From Oscillospiraceae bacterium (GTDB taxonomy: Bacteria > Bacillota > Clostridia > Oscillospirales > UBA644), in NCBI GenBank assembly GCA_902783255.1, contig CACZQB010000024.1:1-64000 (forward strand): a stretch of DNA of 64,000 nucleotides, in the 5' to 3' direction. The notes beneath the pieces are model-generated. The model had not been told where the DNA came from. It worked only from the letters and a program-made list of their open reading frames with translations, and ran no database searches. Position numbers and translations under genes: made by a program. Position 1 is the first letter of the stretch. Every line of letters starts with the position of its first letter. Of this stretch, positions 61,982 through 64,000 are shown in pieces.

Positions 61982-63370
61982 TTATTCACCATATACGGCT
62001 ATACGTGCATCATAGTGCGGAACCATGTATTTTTCAACTATTTCATCGTATGCATTTTTGAGAGAATCAAGTATCTGCGGAACAGAGTCATGTGTGCCGA
62101 GAACATTTTCAAGCGCTTTGCGAGCGCCTTCCTTAAAGAAACCGTATTCGGTATTACGGACAGAATTAAGAATAACTTCTGTATCTCGGATATCATGGAA
62201 AACCTGAGAAGTCATATAATCAACAATGCTGTCTTTATCTTTATATTCTTCAAACGGTTCGTAAATAGCTGAAAGAATAAGCGCTGATGCAGCGGGATCT
62301 TTTGCGTTGGCAGGGATTCCCGTAGCGTAGCCGAGACCTTCATGATATGAAAGATACTTGCCGGGTGTGGCGTGAGGTCCCTGAGGGAAAGGAAGAACTC
62401 CGACGTTATCCATATTATACATAATATACTTTGTATCATTTGTAAGCTCATATGTCCATGTGAGATACATTACTGCCTGGCCCGAAATAAATTCGTCATG
62501 ACCGGTGGAGTCTGTTTGAGGATGGAAGCAATGTTTATGCGATACCTGATAGATATCCTGCGCGCGCTGCATGGCTTCTCTGCCTATATCCGTATAAAGA
62601 CCGCAAACGACGCTTCCGTTTTCGAGTGCGGAAAGAGCAACGCCGCTAGAAAGAAACATATTGATTGAAAAGTATGCGGGATGACATCTCAGAGCATATA
62701 CTGTATAACCGCCCTCCTCAAAAGTATATTCTTCGAGTTTTTCTTCAAAAAGATCCCATGTCCATGTATAATTTTCAACGAATTCACGAGGATCCGGCTG
62801 TCCGAGAGATGTTATGAGGTTTTCGTTTACTGCAAGGAGATGTCCGGGAGTTCTGTATACAAGTTCCGGCCATGCAAAAGGAACAACGCCGTATATATCA
62901 TCGTTCCACAGCATGGACTGGAGCATATTCGGAGTGCCCCATTTATCGGTATTTTCAATATCAAGATATTCTTTCAGTCCAGTAAGATAACCTGCGCGGA
63001 CATCCGATACAAGATGATACCCGTCGCCTTCCATAATATCAAAAGGCTGTGAGCCTGACATAACGCCCGCACGGAGCATTCCGATTATTTTATCCGGATC
63101 GTAATAAATATCTATTTTACAGTTAAGAGCGTTTTCAACGTCTTTAATACGTTTTGCGGCGTAATCGGCGTTTGCGGTGTCAAAAACAAAGCCGAGAACA
63201 TTTTCGCCCTGAGTTCCGGACCATCCGAAAACAGCGTTAAAGCCTCCGAGATCGCCCTCTGATGTCACAAAATCATATTCGGGAACAATTTCCGGAGCAG
63301 CTGTCTGACAAGCTGAAAAGACAGTCAGAACCACAAGGAGCAAAGCAAGAACTTTAATAAAATCTGACAT
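61982..63370 (-). CDS. Solute-binding lipoprotein, paralog 7 of 7
   Basis: 462 residues from the ATG at 63370 (AGAGG upstream); the longer frame to 63454 crosses the promoter. Lipobox FSAC, lipidated Cys21. Family blocks: YAAKRIKDVENALNCKIDIY, VPFAWPELVYRT, DPREFVENYTWTWDLFEEKL, FPQGPHATPGKY and IYEPFEEYKDKDSI...HDIRDTEVIL. Mature N-terminus PEIVPEYDF resembles that of paralog 2 (EEIVPEYD). No transporter partner. Confidence 0.86.
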   Translation of the reverse strand: MSDFIKVLALLLVVLTVFSACQTAAPEIVPEYDFVTSEGDLGGFNAVFGWSGTQGENVLGFVFDTANADYAAKRIKDVENALNCKIDIYYDPDKIIGMLRAGVMSGSQPFDIMEGDGYHLVSDVRAGYLTGLKEYLDIENTDKWGTPNMLQSMLWNDDIYGVVPFAWPELVYRTPGHLLAVNENLITSLGQPDPREFVENYTWTWDLFEEKLEEYTFEEGGYTVYALRCHPAYFSINMFLSSGVALSALENGSVVCGLYTDIGREAMQRAQDIYQVSHKHCFHPQTDSTGHDEFISGQAVMYLTWTYELTNDTKYIMYNMDNVGVLPFPQGPHATPGKYLSYHEGLGYATGIPANAKDPAASALILSAIYEPFEEYKDKDSIVDYMTSQVFHDIRDTEVILNSVRNTEYGFFKEGARKALENVLGTHDSVPQILDSLKNAYDEIVEKYMVPHYDARIAVYGE

Positions 63371-63412
63371 TAATAAAACCTCTTTTCTGATGATATGATA
63401 GATATTATATCT

Positions 63413-63441
63413 ATTATACTGAAAAACAGACGAAATGTCAA
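63413..63441 (-). promoter_or_regulatory. Promoter of lipoprotein 7
   Basis: TTGACA, 17-bp spacer, TATAAT on the reverse strand. Confidence 0.82.
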
Positions 63442-63462
63442 TAGATACGGACAAATTTATGC

Positions 63463-63491
63463 CAAAGAAACCGCCCCCGAAACGGGGGCGG
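63463..63491 (-). terminator. Terminator of the right-edge gene
   Basis: CCGCCCCCG and CGGGGGCGG, perfect 9-bp GC stem with a 3-base loop, followed on the reverse strand by TTTCTTTG. Confidence 0.85.
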
Positions 63492-63514
63492 AAAATCCGT
63501 CAATATATCAAAAA

Positions 63515-64000
63515 TCAGTCAAATGTAAGGTGAACAGGGTCGGCATATGCTATATCTTCCCATGAATCAGTATCATAGATATAGAATGTGATGTCAACAT
63601 CCCGGATGCTTTCTATTTCGTTTTCTTCAAGATCGGTTTCTGAAAAAGACAGCTTGCTCAGCGCATGTTTGCCGGGGAGCATGCTGCACGAAAACCATGG
63701 ATCTATCATAAAACCGTTGACAGAAACGTTTCGGGTGCTGACAGTAACGGGTACATCGTTTGTATTGTATGCGTAAACAAGGATGCTGTCACCCATAAAT
63801 TCGTCTTTCACAATACCTTTTACAACAATAAGCACACCGTTGTCATCATAAATCTTTGTGCCTGATTCGTCATAATTATAAAGATAGCTCTCTGCGGCGG
63901 ATGTTTTTATGCTGATAAGGTCTGATTTGCAAATAAGATCCCACGTATCGTTTTTATAAACTGAAAAATCAATTTCGATATCGGCGACGGTATCTATAGC
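63515..64000 (-). CDS. Surface-type hypothetical protein, 5' end outside window
   Basis: The frame is open on the reverse strand from base 64000 to a stop at 63515, giving the last 161 residues of a longer protein; an internal GTG at 63835 is not needed as a start. The visible part is beta-rich with two similar segments (DIEIDFSVYKNDTWDLI and DVDITFYIYDTDSWEDIA, 17-18 residues each), suggesting repeated Ig-like units of the DUF4352/FxLYD type found in clostridial exported proteins. Function unknown. Confidence 0.65.
   Translation of the reverse strand, partial: AIDTVADIEIDFSVYKNDTWDLICKSDLISIKTSAAESYLYNYDESGTKIYDDNGVLIVVKGIVKDEFMGDSILVYAYNTNDVPVTVSTRNVSVNGFMIDPWFSCSMLPGKHALSKLSFSETDLEENEIESIRDVDITFYIYDTDSWEDIAYADPVHLTFD

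Noticed and set aside
1..64000. Insertion sequences, prophage or integrase genes
   Set aside because: No transposase, integrase or phage structural protein was recognised in any frame of the window.

Overview
The window reads as a chromosomal segment of a low-to-mid GC, Gram-positive anaerobe of class Clostridia. The basis is AGGAGG-type ribosome sites, textbook TTGACA/TATAAT promoters, clostridial-type genes (B12 radical SAM pair, RqcH/NFACT, IscR-type Rrf2, heterodimeric ABC exporter, DivIVA-like protein) and many Gram-positive lipoproteins. Two GH95 fucosidases, a FucO ortholog, a GH20-like enzyme and a type I sulfatase suggest a gut commensal that uses host or plant glycans. Genus cannot be fixed from the sequence.

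Layout. 1-5.5 kb: a sulfatase cut by the left edge, tRNA-Thr(CGT), and a rodA/glycerol-3-phosphate dehydrogenase-like operon. 5.6-11.4 kb: B12 radical SAM pair, galU, an aldose-epimerase-like gene and the first of seven related solute-binding lipoproteins. 11.5-17.1 kb: a cohesin-like surface protein, hom-lysC, a divergent DivIVA-like gene and a 31-residue membrane peptide. 17.1-22.5 kb: heterodimeric ABC exporter and rqcH. 22.5-27.8 kb: a divergent pair of solute-binding lipoproteins, then serC-serA. 28-39.5 kb: a glycan island with two tandem GH95 enzymes, an unassigned 705-residue protein that looks like a glycosidase, fucO, a Cthe_2159-like beta-helix lipoprotein and a flavoprotein. 39.5-44.9 kb: a tightly overlapped three-gene operon, MmcQ-like/TerB_N/TerB_C protein + BrxD-like ATPase + BrxHI/Lhr-like helicase, which is the best candidate for an under-described (possibly anti-phage) system. 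45-47.7 kb: an ArsB/SLC13-type permease and a UroD/MtaA-type methyltransferase. 47.7-53.3 kb: a sulfur block with metY-cysK-cysE behind a Cys-rich leader peptide and attenuator, then iscS-iscU divergent from an IscR-type Rrf2 regulator. 53.4-64 kb: a YjdF-like membrane protein, four more solute-binding lipoproteins, a small lipoprotein with a GNAT acetyltransferase, a candidate small RNA, a GH20-like gene and a surface-type gene cut by the right edge.

How the parts fit. SerC/SerA make serine, CysE/CysK turn it into cysteine, MetY serves homocysteine formation from homoserine made by LysC/Hom, and IscS/IscU consume cysteine for Fe-S clusters. The CCTATT-N5-AATAGG inverted repeat lies in both the metY-leader and iscS promoters, so the Rrf2 protein may tie sulfur supply to cluster assembly. 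The glycan genes lack signal peptides except the beta-helix lipoprotein, so fucosylated oligosaccharides are probably imported and cut inside the cell, with L-lactaldehyde from fucose reduced by FucO. Seven solute-binding lipoproteins are present and no ABC sugar permease gene lies anywhere in the window.

All domain names are family recognition from the protein sequences by eye. No database search was run.
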